DNA of 64,000 nt, taken from positions 4,120,001 to 4,184,000 of the forward strand of contig NZ_AP022848.1 in the NCBI RefSeq assembly GCF_011764485.1, read 5' to 3'. The DNA is from Bosea sp. ANAM02 (GTDB lineage Bacteria; Pseudomonadota; Alphaproteobacteria; Rhizobiales; Beijerinckiaceae). Below are positions 47,588 to 57,034 of this stretch, piece by piece. Positions within the stretch are counted from its first letter, which is position 1; each line of letters opens with the position of its first letter. The notes below the pieces were generated by a model. The model made no database searches and had not been told where the DNA came from. It was given only the letters and a program-made list of their open reading frames with translations. The translations under genes were made by a program, and so were the position numbers.

Positions 47588-48792
47588 GCGCCGCACCGAT
47601 CTCCTCCTCCGCCCTCGCCTTCGATCCGACCGACCCGGTCGCCCTGACGCAGGCGCTGGTCCGCTGCCCTTCGGTGACGCCCGAGGAAGGCGGGGCGCTC
47701 GCGCTGCTCGACGCCGTGCTGACGGCCGAAGGCTATGCAGTGCATCGCCCCGTCTTCAGCGAGCCCGGCACACCGGATGTCGAGAACCTCTACGCCCGCA
47801 TCGGCGATACGGCTCCCGTCTTCGTGATCGCAGGCCATACCGATGTCGTGCCCGTCGGCGACGCGGCGGCCTGGACCCGCGAGCCCTTCGGCGGGACGAT
47901 CGAGAACGGCGTGCTCTATGGGCGCGGCGCCTGCGACATGAAGGGCGGGGTCGCGGCCATGGTCGCGGCCGCGATCCGCTACCGGCGCGACAACCCCGAG
48001 GCGCCGGGCTCGATCGCCTTCCTGATCACCGGCGACGAGGAAGGCCCTTCGGTCAACGGCACGGTCAAGCTGCTGGCCTGGGCGCATGAACGCGGCGAGC
48101 GCTTCGACCATTGCATCCTCGGCGAGCCGACCAATCCGGCGGCGATGAGCGACATGATCAAGATCGGCAGACGGGGCTCGCTCACCGGCAGGCTCACCGT
48201 GCAGGGCACGCAGGGGCATGTCGGCTATCCCCATCTCGCCGACAACCCGATCCGCGGCATGGTCCGCCTGCTCGCCGCCCTCGACGCGACGCCGCTCGAC
48301 AACGGAACCACGCATTTCGACCCGAGCAATCTCGAAGTGACGACGCTCGATGTCGGCAATCCCGCAACCAACGTCATCCCGGCGCAGGCGAAAGCGGTCT
48401 TCAACATCCGCTTCAACGACACCTGGACGCCGGAGACGCTCGCCGCCGAACTGGAACGGCGCCTGCGCGAAGCCGCCGGCAACCAGGTGCGCTACACGCT
48501 GGACATCCAGCCGACCAATGCCGTCGCCTTCCTGACCGAGCCCGGCCCCTTCGTCGCGCTCGTCACTGACGCCGTCGAGGCCGAGACCGGCAAGCGTCCG
48601 GCCCTCTCGACCACGGGCGGCACCTCGGACGCGCGCTTCATCAAGAATTACTGCCCCGTCGTCGAATACGGCGTGGTCGGCAAGACCATGCATCAGATCG
48701 ACGAAAGCGTCGCCGTCGCCGATCTCCTGTCGCTCCAGCGGATCACGCATCGTTTACTCGCCGGCTATTTTGCAGCGCAACATCCGGCTTGA
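47584..48792 (+). CDS. dapE: Succinyl-diaminopimelate desuccinylase
   Basis: Lysine/meso-DAP pathway enzyme, removing succinate to give L,L-diaminopimelate for peptidoglycan. 402 residues. Zinc ligands: AGHTDVVP, GACDMKGG and TGDEEGPSVNG. Dimerisation domain with QGHVGYPHLADNPI, and the late TTGGTSDARFI block is typical of DapE. Translationally coupled to the DUF805 gene by a 4-bp overlap. Confidence 0.96.
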   Translation: MSAAPISSSALAFDPTDPVALTQALVRCPSVTPEEGGALALLDAVLTAEGYAVHRPVFSEPGTPDVENLYARIGDTAPVFVIAGHTDVVPVGDAAAWTREPFGGTIENGVLYGRGACDMKGGVAAMVAAAIRYRRDNPEAPGSIAFLITGDEEGPSVNGTVKLLAWAHERGERFDHCILGEPTNPAAMSDMIKIGRRGSLTGRLTVQGTQGHVGYPHLADNPIRGMVRLLAALDATPLDNGTTHFDPSNLEVTTLDVGNPATNVIPAQAKAVFNIRFNDTWTPETLAAELERRLREAAGNQVRYTLDIQPTNAVAFLTEPGPFVALVTDAVEAETGKRPALSTTGGTSDARFIKNYCPVVEYGVVGKTMHQIDESVAVADLLSLQRITHRLLAGYFAAQHPA

Positions 48793-48820
48793 CCGCCCGG
48801 AACAAGGGCCCATTATCTCC

Positions 48821-48838
48821 GTTAGACGAAAGTCTAAC
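48821..48838 (+). promoter_or_regulatory. GNRA-tetraloop hairpin just before a start codon
   Basis: GTTAGACGAAAGTCTAAC: a perfect 7-bp stem capped by GAAA, ending 7 nt before the ATG at 48846. In RNA it would be a very stable hairpin at the ribosome-binding region. Confidence 0.45.
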
Positions 48839-48845
48839 ATCGCAG

Positions 48846-49445
48846 ATGATGGAGACCGTGATGAGGCTGGCAGCCGATGACGTCGCGCGTTCGCTGCGCG
48901 GCTCCTGGCACCTGATGACCCGCGGGGCCGAGGCCCTGCCGGAGCTCGACCTGACCAGAGACGGGTTCTGGCGCTCCTTCCTCGCCTTCGCGCTGATGCT
49001 GCCGGCGACGATCGCCATCCTTGCAGCGGTGCGGCTGACCGCCGGACTGCCCAACAGCGCCGGCCTCTTCACCGCGCCCGCACTGGTCCTGTCCGTGATC
49101 GCCGCGCTCGCCCTGACCGTCCTGGCGGTGCCGGCGCTGCTGATCGCGCTGCGCCCGGAACTCGCGCAGACGCCGCGCTTTACCAGCTTCGTCATCGCCT
49201 GGAACTGGGCCGGCATCGTCTCGGCGAGCCTGATGGCGATCCCGGCGGCGGTCTTCGCGGTCGGCTGGGCGCCGCCGACGCTGGCGATCGTGCAATCGCT
49301 GTTCTTCGCGGCGGTCGTGCTGCGGCTGCGCTATTGCGTGGCGCGCGCCGTCTTCGGAGCGGAGAGCCGGGGCATCGCCATGACGCTGGTCGTCGCCAGC
49401 GTCATGCTCGATTACGGCGTCACCCGGCTGTTCGGCCTGTTCTGA
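48846..49445 (+). CDS. Hypothetical inner-membrane protein (dapE-truA region)
   Basis: A ~199-residue membrane protein with an amphipathic N-terminus (VARSLRGSWHLMTRG) and about five TM helices (LAFALMLPATIAILAAV, LVLSVIAALALTVLAVPALL, and others). No family recognised. Starts possible at 48846, 48849 or 48861; a TTG at 48789 overlapping the dapE stop would place the hairpin at 48821-48838 inside the gene. Its stop codon is embedded in a palindrome shared with truA. Confidence 0.7.
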   Translation: MMETVMRLAADDVARSLRGSWHLMTRGAEALPELDLTRDGFWRSFLAFALMLPATIAILAAVRLTAGLPNSAGLFTAPALVLSVIAALALTVLAVPALLIALRPELAQTPRFTSFVIAWNWAGIVSASLMAIPAAVFAVGWAPPTLAIVQSLFFAAVVLRLRYCVARAVFGAESRGIAMTLVVASVMLDYGVTRLFGLF

Positions 49446-49460
49446 GGCGCTTGCGCCTCA
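49443..49460. terminator. Palindrome holding both stop codons of convergent genes
   Basis: TGAGGCGCTTGCGCCTCA: 8-bp arms, 2-base centre. The plus-strand TGA (49443-49445) and the truA TGA on the minus strand (49458-49460) are its two ends. Possible bidirectional terminator, though no T run follows. Confidence 0.45.
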
Positions 49461-50201
49461 CTCGGCGTAGTCGACGCCAGCGAGATAGAGCCCACAGGAC
49501 GGCGCCAGTGCCGCGCATTGCGAGCGGTCGCGCGCCGCCAGGACCTTGCCGACCTTGTTCTCCGGCCAGCGGCCCATGCCCACCATCTTCAGGCAGCCGA
49601 CGATCGAGCGCACCTGATGATGCAGGAAGGAGCGGGCGTGGACATAGACCACGATCTCGGAGCCCTCGCGGCGGACATCGCAGCGGTCGAGCGTGCGGAT
49701 CGGGCTGTTGGCCTGGCATTCGGCGGCGCGGAAAGTGGTGAAGTCATGCTGTCCGAGCAGCGCCTTGGCCGCGCGGTCCATCGCCTCGTGATCGAGCTTG
49801 ACCGGCACATGCCAGACCCGCTCGCGCTCCAGCGCCGGCTGGGCGCGGCGGTCGAGGATGCGATAGATGTAATAGCGACGGCGCGCCGAGATGCGGGCGT
49901 CGAAATCATCCGGCACCAGCTCGGCACTGAGCACCGCGACCGGAAGCCGCTTCAGCCGGGCATTGGTCGCATCACGCACGACATCGGTGCGCCATTCCCT
50001 GCCGATATCGACATGGGCGACCTGATGGGTGGCATGGACGCCGGCATCGGTCCGGCCGGCGCAATGCAGCCTGACGGGATGGCCGCAGAAGGCCTCGACC
50101 GCCTCCTCGACGCTCTGCTGCACGGACGGGCCGTTGAGCTGGCGCTGCCAGCCCGAGAACGGCGTGCCGTCGTACTCGATGACGAGCTTGTAGCGCGGCA
50201 T
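49458..50201 (-). CDS. truA: tRNA pseudouridine synthase A
   Basis: Converts U38-40 in tRNA anticodon arms to pseudouridine. 247 residues; catalytic aspartate in CAGRTDAGVHA near residue 52, with RYYIYRILDR and FLHHQVRSIVGCLK later. Its first base coincides with the fmt end base (50201), so fmt-truA are coupled; def lies further upstream. Confidence 0.97.
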   Translation of the reverse strand: MPRYKLVIEYDGTPFSGWQRQLNGPSVQQSVEEAVEAFCGHPVRLHCAGRTDAGVHATHQVAHVDIGREWRTDVVRDATNARLKRLPVAVLSAELVPDDFDARISARRRYYIYRILDRRAQPALERERVWHVPVKLDHEAMDRAAKALLGQHDFTTFRAAECQANSPIRTLDRCDVRREGSEIVVYVHARSFLHHQVRSIVGCLKMVGMGRWPENKVGKVLAARDRSQCAALAPSCGLYLAGVDYAE

Positions 50202-51130
50202 CAGAGCTTGGCACCGGCTCCGAGCCGGGCGCCGCGCAGGAATTCGGCCCCGCTCATCGGCGCCTTGCCGGCGCGCTGGACCTGCAGCAGCTTCACCGCG
50301 CCGACGGCACAGGCGACAGTGCCTTCGTCATCGAGCAGCGTGCCGGGCTCGGCCGCGCCGCCGGCGCGGGCCGTGCGCAGGATCTTCAGACGCTCCGGCC
50401 CCTTGCCGAGATCGATCTCGGCGAAGGCTCCGGGGAATGGCGAGAGGCCGCGCACGAGGTCATGGACCTGCTGCGCCGGCAGGGCCCAGCTCAGCTTCGC
50501 TTCGGTATTGGCGATCTTGCTGGCGTAAGTCGCGCCCTCTTCCGGCTGCGGCGTGAACTGCAGGCCGCCGCGACCGAGCGCCGCGAGCGCGCGCACCATC
50601 AGGTCGGCGCCGAGCAGGCTGAGCTGATCGTGCAATTCGCCGGCCGTCATGTCCGGGCCGATCGTCAGGTTCTCGACCATGGCGACGGGGCCGGTATCGA
50701 GGCCGGCTTCCATCTTCATCACGCAGACGCCGCTCTCGGCGTCGCCGGCCATGATCGCCCGCTGGATCGGGGCGGCACCGCGCCAGCGCGGCAGCAGCGA
50801 AGCATGGAGATTGAGGCAGCCGAGTTCGGGCAGGTCGAGGATCGCCTGAGGCAGTATCATGCCATAGGCGACGACGACGGCGACATCGGCCTCTTGCGAG
50901 GCGATGATCTCGGCCTGGTCCGGCGTCTTGAGCGTCTTAGGGGTAAAGACCGGGATGCCGAAGCGCTCGGCGGCCCGATGCACCGGCGAGGGCTTCAATT
51001 CGAGGCCCCGCCCCGCCTGCGCCGGGGCGCGGGTGTAGCAGGAGACGACCTCGTGGCCCTGCCCCACGATCTCGGTCAGCACCGGCACGGCGAAATCCGG
51101 CGTGCCCATGAAGATGACGCGCAAACTCAT
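50201..51130 (-). CDS. fmt: Methionyl-tRNA formyltransferase
   Basis: Formylates initiator Met-tRNA using 10-formyl-THF. 309 residues. N-terminal [10 protein letters not shown], catalytic Asn/His/Asp region with [18 protein letters not shown] and the C-terminal OB-like domain ([15 protein letters not shown]). Works in sequence with def, whose gene lies upstream beyond a palindromic element. Confidence 0.97.
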   Translation of the reverse strand: MSLRVIFMGTPDFAVPVLTEIVGQGHEVVSCYTRAPAQAGRGLELKPSPVHRAAERFGIPVFTPKTLKTPDQAEIIASQEADVAVVVAYGMILPQAILDLPELGCLNLHASLLPRWRGAAPIQRAIMAGDAESGVCVMKMEAGLDTGPVAMVENLTIGPDMTAGELHDQLSLLGADLMVRALAALGRGGLQFTPQPEEGATYASKIANTEAKLSWALPAQQVHDLVRGLSPFPGAFAEIDLGKGPERLKILRTARAGGAAEPGTLLDDEGTVACAVGAVKLLQVQRAGKAPMSGAEFLRGARLGAGAKL

Positions 51131-51156
51131 AAGCTGAACTTGTCTCCATAGCGGCG

Positions 51157-51261
51157 GTCATCCCGGGCGACCGCAGGGAGACCCGGGACCTATTCCGGAA
51201 CCTCTCCTGCGGGCGCTCCGGCATGGATCCCGGATCTGCGCTTCGCTCCGTCCGGGATGAC
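51157..51261. repeat. 105-bp palindromic element, GTCAT...ATGAC family
   Basis: Exactly 105 bp, same size and right-hand block (CTTCGCTCCGTCCGGGATGA) as the copies at 7860-7964 and inside the ligase. It separates def from fmt on the same strand. Confidence 0.9.
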
Positions 51262-51281
51262 GGCGCGCGGATTGGAAAACC

Positions 51282-51818
51282 TCAGGCCGCCGAGCGCTTG
51301 GCCGCCTTGGCGAATTTCTTGGTGACGCGCTCGCGCTTCAGGCGCGAGAGATGGTCGATGAAGAGCACGCCGTCGAGATGGTCGATCTCGTGCTGCAGAC
51401 AGGTGGCGAGCAGGCCGTCGGCCGCGATCTCCTGCGTCTTGCCGTCGAGATCCACGAAGCGGACCTTCACTTCGGCGGGGCGCTCGACCTCCTCGTAATA
51501 TTCGGGAATCGAGAGGCAACCCTCCTCATAGGCGCTGAATTCCTCCGAGGACCAAGTGATCTGCGGGTTGATGAAGACCTGCGGCTTCCGCGGCTCGGGC
51601 TCCTCGCCCTCCTTCGCCTCGGGCTTCGACAGGTCGATCGTCACCACGCGCAGCGGCACGCCGATCTGGATTGCGGCGAGGCCAATGCCGGGCGCGTCGT
51701 ACATCGTCTCGAACATGTCCGCGACCAGCGCCTTGATCTCGGGCGTGACCATCTCGACCGGCTTCGAGACGAGGCGAAGCTGGGCGTCGGGCAGGATGAC
51801 GAGCGGGCGAACGGACAT
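51282..51818 (-). CDS. def: Peptide deformylase
   Basis: Removes the formyl group from nascent proteins. 178 residues. Motif 1 [10 protein letters not shown] (isoleucine in place of the usual V/Q spacing but the family form GxGLAAxQ kept), motif 2 EGCLSIP with the metal cysteine, and motif 3 QHEIDHLDG with HExxH. Divergent from rmuC. Confidence 0.97.
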   Translation of the reverse strand: MSVRPLVILPDAQLRLVSKPVEMVTPEIKALVADMFETMYDAPGIGLAAIQIGVPLRVVTIDLSKPEAKEGEEPEPRKPQVFINPQITWSSEEFSAYEEGCLSIPEYYEEVERPAEVKVRFVDLDGKTQEIAADGLLATCLQHEIDHLDGVLFIDHLSRLKRERVTKKFAKAAKRSAA

Positions 51819-51931
51819 GGGATTCCAGGGGAAAAGAGCTGCTGAACCGGGGACATAAGCATTTGTGGGAGAGCGGTCAAACTGTTCCGCTTTCGTTCGC
51901 TATTCCCCACCGAATCGGCTACGCTCGACTT

Positions 51932-53116
51932 ATGAACGAGCTTGCTTTCACACTGCTGGAGCGCCCTGTGACCTGGGCCGAGGCCGCATCGGGCTTCGCG
52001 GCCCTGAGCCTCGCTCTGCTCTTGATGGCGGTGATCGCCGGCTGGCGCGGCGGCAAGAGCCGCGCGATCGAGGCCGCGATGGCGGCCGAGCGCGCCCGAG
52101 AGATGGACGACAAGGTCGCCGAGATGAACCGCCAGCAGGCGGAGCTCGCCGGCCGAATGCAGTCGATGGCCGAGATCCTCTCGACCCGGCAGGGCGATCT
52201 CGCGCGGCTCGTCGCCGAGCGGATGGACGGCCTGCGCCAGCAGGTCGGCGCCGGGCTCGAACGCAACGTCCAGCAGACCACCGAGAGCCTCGGCAAGCTG
52301 CAGGAACGGCTCGCGGTGATCGACCACGCCCAGAAGAACCTGACGGACCTCACCTCGGAGGTCGTGACGCTCCGGGACGTGCTCGCCAACAAGCAGGCGC
52401 GCGGCGCCTATGGCCAGGGCCGGATGGAGGCGATCATCCGCGACGGCCTGCCCGCCGCCTTCTTCGCCTTCCAGCCGCAATTGTCGAACGGCAAGCGGCC
52501 GGATTGCCTGGTCACGCTGCCGGGCGATGGACGCGGCCTCGTCATCGACGCCAAGTTCCCGCTGGAAAGCTTCACGCTCTTGCGCGAGGCGCGCGGCGAC
52601 GATGCCAGGAAGGCGGCCGGCCAGCGCGTGCGCAACGATGTCGGCGTGCATGTGAAGGATATCGCGGAGCGCTATTTCCTGCCGGGCGAGACGCAGGACG
52701 TCGCCTTGCTCTTCGTGCCGTCCGAGTCGATCTATGCCGACCTGCACGAGCATTTCGACGATGTTGTGCAGCGGGCGCACCGGGCCCGGATCATGATCGT
52801 CTCGCCTTCGCTGCTGGCGCTGGCGATCCAGCTCATGCAATCGCTGGTGCGCGATGCGCGGATGCGCGAAGAGGCGCAGGTCATCCAGAGCGAGGTCGGC
52901 AAGCTGCTCGACGACGTGCGCCGGCTCGGCGAGCGTGTCGACAAGCTCGACAATCATTTCCGGCAGGCGCAGGACGATGTCGGCCAGATCAAGACTTCGG
53001 CCGGCAAGGTCACCAGCCGCGCCGAGAAGATCGGCGCGCTCGATTTCGACGACGAGAAGAGCGAGCCTAAACTGCCCTTCGCCAAGGGGCTGGAGTTGAA
53101 GCGCGCCGCCGAATAG
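51932..53116 (+). CDS. rmuC: DNA recombination protein RmuC
   Basis: A 394-residue protein with an N-terminal membrane helix (GFAALSLALLLMAVIAGW), a long coiled coil (residues ~40-170) and a nuclease-like RmuC domain (GAYGQGRMEAIIRDGLP, VIDAKFPLESF, LFVPSESIYADL). RmuC limits rearrangements at inverted repeats and stalled forks (known from E. coli). The ATG at 51932 gives a normal N-terminus. The stop codon lies in the left arm of a hairpin. Confidence 0.93.
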   Translation: MNELAFTLLERPVTWAEAASGFAALSLALLLMAVIAGWRGGKSRAIEAAMAAERAREMDDKVAEMNRQQAELAGRMQSMAEILSTRQGDLARLVAERMDGLRQQVGAGLERNVQQTTESLGKLQERLAVIDHAQKNLTDLTSEVVTLRDVLANKQARGAYGQGRMEAIIRDGLPAAFFAFQPQLSNGKRPDCLVTLPGDGRGLVIDAKFPLESFTLLREARGDDARKAAGQRVRNDVGVHVKDIAERYFLPGETQDVALLFVPSESIYADLHEHFDDVVQRAHRARIMIVSPSLLALAIQLMQSLVRDARMREEAQVIQSEVGKLLDDVRRLGERVDKLDNHFRQAQDDVGQIKTSAGKVTSRAEKIGALDFDDEKSEPKLPFAKGLELKRAAE

Positions 53117-53138
53117 GCCGCCGTCATAGGCCTATTCG
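53110..53138 (+). terminator. Hairpin across the rmuC stop codon
   Basis: CGAATAGGCC (53110-53119) and GGCCTATTCG (53129-53138) pair over ten bases around a 9-nt loop. No T tract follows, so it may protect the mRNA end or slow polymerase rather than act as a classical terminator. Confidence 0.4.
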
Positions 53139-53450
53139 AGCAAGGTCCGCCGATCACGATCAGTCCGTCTCTCAAAGAGAACTCAGTCGCGCCAGCATAT
53201 GACGAAATGCAACCTTAGCGATTATTCCTGCCTGCATAAGCAAAACCACAACCTGAAGTCATTCATTTCTGTAACGGCCGTTAGAATAGCCTTAAACATT
53301 ATTCGAAAGATTTAAGCGCGGTTTTTCGATCACGATGTTCGAATGACACGACCTGTCTGGGGATCAACCCGGTTCCGCCGGAAAGCAGGCATGTCGAGCG
53401 GCCGGCCTGACGCCTACCTCCCCGTACACGTCTCTTTATCAAGGTCCGTC
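53139..53450. other. 312-bp intergenic region before the chemoreceptor, AT-rich, no gene
   Basis: No coding frame with a plausible product. Its right half is markedly AT-rich for this genome (ATTATTCGAAAGATTTAAG region), fitting a promoter. A perfect palindrome TAACGGCCGTTA lies at 53272-53283 and may be a regulator site. No confident -35/-10 pair could be set. Confidence 0.5.
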
Positions 53451-55520
53451 ATGACGATGAGCATCAAGACGAAGCTGGCAACCGCGCTGGTTGCCCTGGG
53501 ATTGTGCGTCCTGGCCATCGGTGCTTGCGGGTATCTCGCGCTCCGGTCGGTCACCGAGCGCATCGACAGCGTCGTGCAGGACAACGTCATCCCGATGGAG
53601 CAGTTGCGGACCGTCAGCGAGATGTATGCGGTCAACATCGTCGACACGATCTGGAAGGCGCAGAGCAACCAGATCACCTGGACGAACGGGCTGAAGAGCG
53701 TCCAGGAGGCGGTGGCGAATATCGACAAGGGCTGGAAAGCCTATCTGCCCCACGTGGTCGACGCCAACGAGAAGCGGCTCGCCGACGCAGCCACCATCTT
53801 GATGAAGGGTGGGGATGCTGCGGTCGCCAAGCTGATCGGCATCCTGAAGGAACGCGACGAGAGCGCGCTGCGCATGTTCGCGACCGACGAGCTCTACAAG
53901 GCAATCGACCCGATCACAGCCAAGCTCGGGGAGCTGACCGCTCTGCAGCTCTCCCAGGCGCGCAATCAGGGCATGGAAGCCCAGTCCACCGCTCGTTCCG
54001 CCGGCTTGCTGCTGCTGGCCGTCGCCGCCGGCGCCTTGCTGGTCGGCGTGCTGGCGCTGGCCTTCGTGATCGGCGGCGTCGTGCGCCCGCTCGGCGGCAT
54101 GACGGATGCGATGAAGCGCCTTGCCGGCGGCGAGCAGAACGTGACCGTGCCTAGCATCGGCCGGCGCGATGAGATCGGCGAGATGGCCGGAGCACTGCAG
54201 ATCTTCCAAGAGAACGCCGCGCGCGTGCGGGCACTGGAGGAGCAGGAACGGGCCGCCGCGGCCGCGCGCCTCGCCCGTGCCCAATCGATGGAAGCGGTGG
54301 TCTCGGATGTCAGCGAAGTCGTCGCGGCGGCGGCTGCCGGGGACTTCTCGGCCCGGCTCCAGATCGACGACGGCGACGAGCAGATGCAGCGGCTGGTCGC
54401 CGGCATCAACGAGATCAACCGGGTCGTCGACGGCGCCACGACCGAGTTCGCCGACATCCTCCAGGCGGTTGCCGGCGGCGACCTGACCCGCCAGGTCGAA
54501 ACCGGCTATCGCGGCCGCTTCGCCGATCTCAAGGGCGCGATCAACGAAACGGTCGACCGGCTCTCGGCGACGGTGACGACGATCCAGACGACTTCGGCCG
54601 ATGTCGGTCTCGCGGCGCGCGAGATCAGCATGGGCGCCGACGATCTATCGAAGCGCACCGAGGAACAGGCCTCCTCGCTGGAGCAGACCGCAGCGACGAC
54701 CGAGGAGCTCGCGGCCTCGGTCAAGGCCTCGGCCCAGGCCTCCCGTTCGGCGGCGATCGCGGCTGATGAAGCGGCGAATGCCGCCCGCTCCGGCGGCACG
54801 ATCGCCGGGCAGGCGGTCGACGCCATGGCCCGCATCGAGACGGCCTCGCAGAAGATCTCCGATATCATCCGCGTGATCGACGACATCGCCTTCCAGACCA
54901 ACCTGCTCGCGCTCAACGCCGCGGTCGAGGCGGCGCGCGCGGGTGACGCGGGGAAGGGCTTCGCCGTCGTAGCCAGCGAGGTGCGGACCCTGGCGCAGCG
55001 GTCGAGCGAAGCGGCCAAGGACATCTCCGAACTGATCTCCTCGTCGAACGCCGAGGTCGGCGAGGGCGTGAAGCTGGTGCGCAGGGCCGGCGAATCCCTG
55101 ACGCAGATACTCGCGGCCTCGCAGAAGGTGGCGGCCACCATCGCCGACATCTCGGCCGCCTCGGGCGAGCAGGCCAACGGCATCGACGAGATGAGCCAGG
55201 CCGTCGCGCATCTCGACGAGATGACCCAGCAGAACGCAGCGCTCTCCGAGCAGAGCGCCGCCTCGGCGAATTCGCTGTCGGGCCGGATCGAGCAGCTCAA
55301 CGCGCTGGTCGCGACGTTCCGAACCAGTCAGGGCAGCGCTGCCGCCTTGCGCGCGCCGGTTTCCGTCAGCACGGCAGCCTCGGAGCCGGATCGGCTGCGT
55401 CAGCTCGCCGAAGCGGCCTTCCAGCAATCGCGGCGCCCGTCCGCTCCGGAGGCGAAGCCCGCTCCTGCCAAGCGCGCGGTCAATGCCCGCAACGGCAGCA
55501 CGGGCTGGGAAGAGTTCTAG
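53451..55520 (+). CDS. Methyl-accepting chemotaxis protein with C-terminal CheR/CheB tether
   Basis: A 689-residue transmembrane chemoreceptor. TM1 ([21 protein letters not shown]), a four-helix-bundle periplasmic sensor (~30-185), TM2, a HAMP domain, a second HAMP-like region (~280-380) and the signalling hairpin with tip [20 protein letters not shown]. The last residues are GWEEF, resembling the NWETF-type pentapeptide that docks the methylation enzymes CheR and CheB. No other chemotaxis genes are in the window, so it works with proteins encoded elsewhere. Start 53451 or 53457. Confidence 0.95.
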   Translation: MTMSIKTKLATALVALGLCVLAIGACGYLALRSVTERIDSVVQDNVIPMEQLRTVSEMYAVNIVDTIWKAQSNQITWTNGLKSVQEAVANIDKGWKAYLPHVVDANEKRLADAATILMKGGDAAVAKLIGILKERDESALRMFATDELYKAIDPITAKLGELTALQLSQARNQGMEAQSTARSAGLLLLAVAAGALLVGVLALAFVIGGVVRPLGGMTDAMKRLAGGEQNVTVPSIGRRDEIGEMAGALQIFQENAARVRALEEQERAAAAARLARAQSMEAVVSDVSEVVAAAAAGDFSARLQIDDGDEQMQRLVAGINEINRVVDGATTEFADILQAVAGGDLTRQVETGYRGRFADLKGAINETVDRLSATVTTIQTTSADVGLAAREISMGADDLSKRTEEQASSLEQTAATTEELAASVKASAQASRSAAIAADEAANAARSGGTIAGQAVDAMARIETASQKISDIIRVIDDIAFQTNLLALNAAVEAARAGDAGKGFAVVASEVRTLAQRSSEAAKDISELISSSNAEVGEGVKLVRRAGESLTQILAASQKVAATIADISAASGEQANGIDEMSQAVAHLDEMTQQNAALSEQSAASANSLSGRIEQLNALVATFRTSQGSAAALRAPVSVSTAASEPDRLRQLAEAAFQQSRRPSAPEAKPAPAKRAVNARNGSTGWEEF

Positions 55521-55534
55521 GCCGACTTGTCTTT

Positions 55535-55663
55535 GTCATTCCGGGGCTTCACGCAGTGAGGAACCCGGAACCCACGACCGGGTAAGCGGCCTGCAATCGG
55601 ACATCGGATGTCCTACCCAGTCGCGGGTTCCGGGTTCGCGCCTGCGGCGCGCCCCGGAATGAC
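55535..55663. repeat. 129-bp palindromic element, GTCAT...ATGAC family
   Basis: Outer GTCATTCCGGGGC/GCCCCGGAATGAC. Inner arms GAACCCGGAACCC(A)CGACCGGGTA and the reverse around 55620 form a long nested stem. Lies between the convergent chemoreceptor and OsmC genes. Confidence 0.85.
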
Positions 55664-55699
55664 AAATGGCGCGGCTCCTTGATAGCCTCCTGACCCCGG

Positions 55700-56215
55700 T
55701 CAGGAAGCGTTGCTTTGCAGCGTCGCCGACAACTCGGGCTTCACGTTCAGCGTCTGGAAGACCACGCAATAGCGCTCGGTGAGCTTGAGCAGCGCGTCGA
55801 GCTTCTCCTGCGGAGCGTCGGTCTCGATATCGAAGAACAGGCGGATCGCCTTGAAGCCGACGGCAGCATCCTTGGCGACGCCGAGCGTGCCGCGGAAATC
55901 GAGATCGCCCTCGGCCCGGACTGCGCCCTTCTCGATCTCGATTTCCAGCGCGGTCGCGACGGCCTTCAGCGTCACGCCGGCGCAGGCGACCAGCGCCTCC
56001 AGCAGCATGTCGCCGGAGCAGAGCTCCGCGCCTGAGCCGCCGGTCGCCGGATGCAGGCCCGCGAGCGCGATGGCGCGGCCGGTCTCCACCTTGCAGGCGA
56101 TATGCTGGTCGTCGAGCTCGCCGCGAGCCTTCAGCGTGATGACCGCCGCCTCGGGATTGCTCCGGTATTCGTCCTTGAGCGGCGCCTGCAGGGCGCGCAG
56201 AGCGGTGACGTCCAT
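55700..56215 (-). CDS. OsmC-family protein
   Basis: A 171-residue OsmC/Ohr-fold protein. Two redox cysteines of the family appear: in ELCSGDMLLEALVACAGV (Cys near residue 67 and a second at ~78) and in TERYCVVFQTL. OsmC/Ohr proteins reduce organic peroxides; many alphaproteobacterial relatives have unknown substrates. Start 56215 (MDVTALRALQ). It follows the degenerate ABC ATPase by 42 bp and probably shares its SAM-II-controlled transcript, which suggests a thiol or sulfur link (inference). Confidence 0.88.
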   Translation of the reverse strand: MDVTALRALQAPLKDEYRSNPEAAVITLKARGELDDQHIACKVETGRAIALAGLHPATGGSGAELCSGDMLLEALVACAGVTLKAVATALEIEIEKGAVRAEGDLDFRGTLGVAKDAAVGFKAIRLFFDIETDAPQEKLDALLKLTERYCVVFQTLNVKPELSATLQSNAS

Positions 56216-56257
56216 GATCGTGCTTCTCCTCAAGCGGCTTGCCGGCTTGTAGCCGCT

Positions 56258-56968
56258 TCAGGCCGCGGCCTCCACCTCCGGCGCGGCGGGCCGGGTTTCC
56301 TTGTCGAGCGCCCGGCGCAATTCGCGGCGGAGCGTCACGAAGCCGACGGAACGCTCATCGCGCGGGCGCGCCAGCAGATTGTCGAGGCTGAAGGCGACCG
56401 GTCCCGCCTGCAACGGCAGGACGTGGATGCGATCGGCCAGGTGCAGCGCCTCCTCCACCGAGCCGGTGGCGATGAAGACGGCGGGGCGCGCCTGCGCACA
56501 GAGCTCCGGCAGGAAGGCGGCGAGCCGTGCACGCGCCTCGGCATCGAGCGCGGCAAAGGGCTCGTCGATCAGCAGCAGACGCGGCCTGAGCAACAGGAGC
56601 CGGGCGATGGCGAGCCGCAGCAGCCCTTCCGGCGAAAGCTCCGCTGGCCGCTGCGTCGCCTGCCCGGCGAGGCCGAGGCGGACCAGCACATTGGCGATCA
56701 GGCCCTCGCGCTCGAACGGCGTCGCCCTCGGCAGGGCGAAAGCAAGATTCTCCCGGAGATCGAGCCAGGCAAAGAAGCGCGGCCGGGCGCAGAGCAGGCC
56801 GATCTTCGCCGTCGGGACCGCTCCCTCATCGGATTTCAGGCCAGCGAAGCTGCGCAATGCCGTTTTCCGCGCCTCGGACGAACCGAGCAGGGCGACGATC
56901 TCGCCGGCCCGGGGGCGCGTCACGGCCTCGTCGGAGGCGCAGGAGAAAGCGTGAAGAACCGCCGACAT
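56258..56968 (-). CDS. Degenerate ABC ATPase subunit of the SAM-II-controlled transporter
   Basis: A 236-residue ABC nucleotide-binding protein of the NitT/TauT (SsuB) type that has lost key residues. The Walker A reads LGSSEARKTAL rather than GxSGxGKST, the Q-loop lacks its glutamine (LCARPRFFAW), the signature is LSPEG rather than LSGGQ, and the H-loop histidine is gone (ATGSVEEA). Walker B (LLLIDEPFAALD) is intact. ATG at 56968 has GGAG seven bases upstream. It lies apart from the intact ATPase (57130-57912) but aligns with it throughout, so a duplication is likely. Could form an asymmetric dimer with it (inference). Confidence 0.85.
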   Translation of the reverse strand: MSAVLHAFSCASDEAVTRPRAGEIVALLGSSEARKTALRSFAGLKSDEGAVPTAKIGLLCARPRFFAWLDLRENLAFALPRATPFEREGLIANVLVRLGLAGQATQRPAELSPEGLLRLAIARLLLLRPRLLLIDEPFAALDAEARARLAAFLPELCAQARPAVFIATGSVEEALHLADRIHVLPLQAGPVAFSLDNLLARPRDERSVGFVTLRRELRRALDKETRPAAPEVEAAA

Positions 56969-57034
56969 TAAAGGCTCCGTCCATGACAAGGCGGAAGGAG
57001 CGCCGACGACCTTAAGCCGTCCCGTCGTTCCCGC

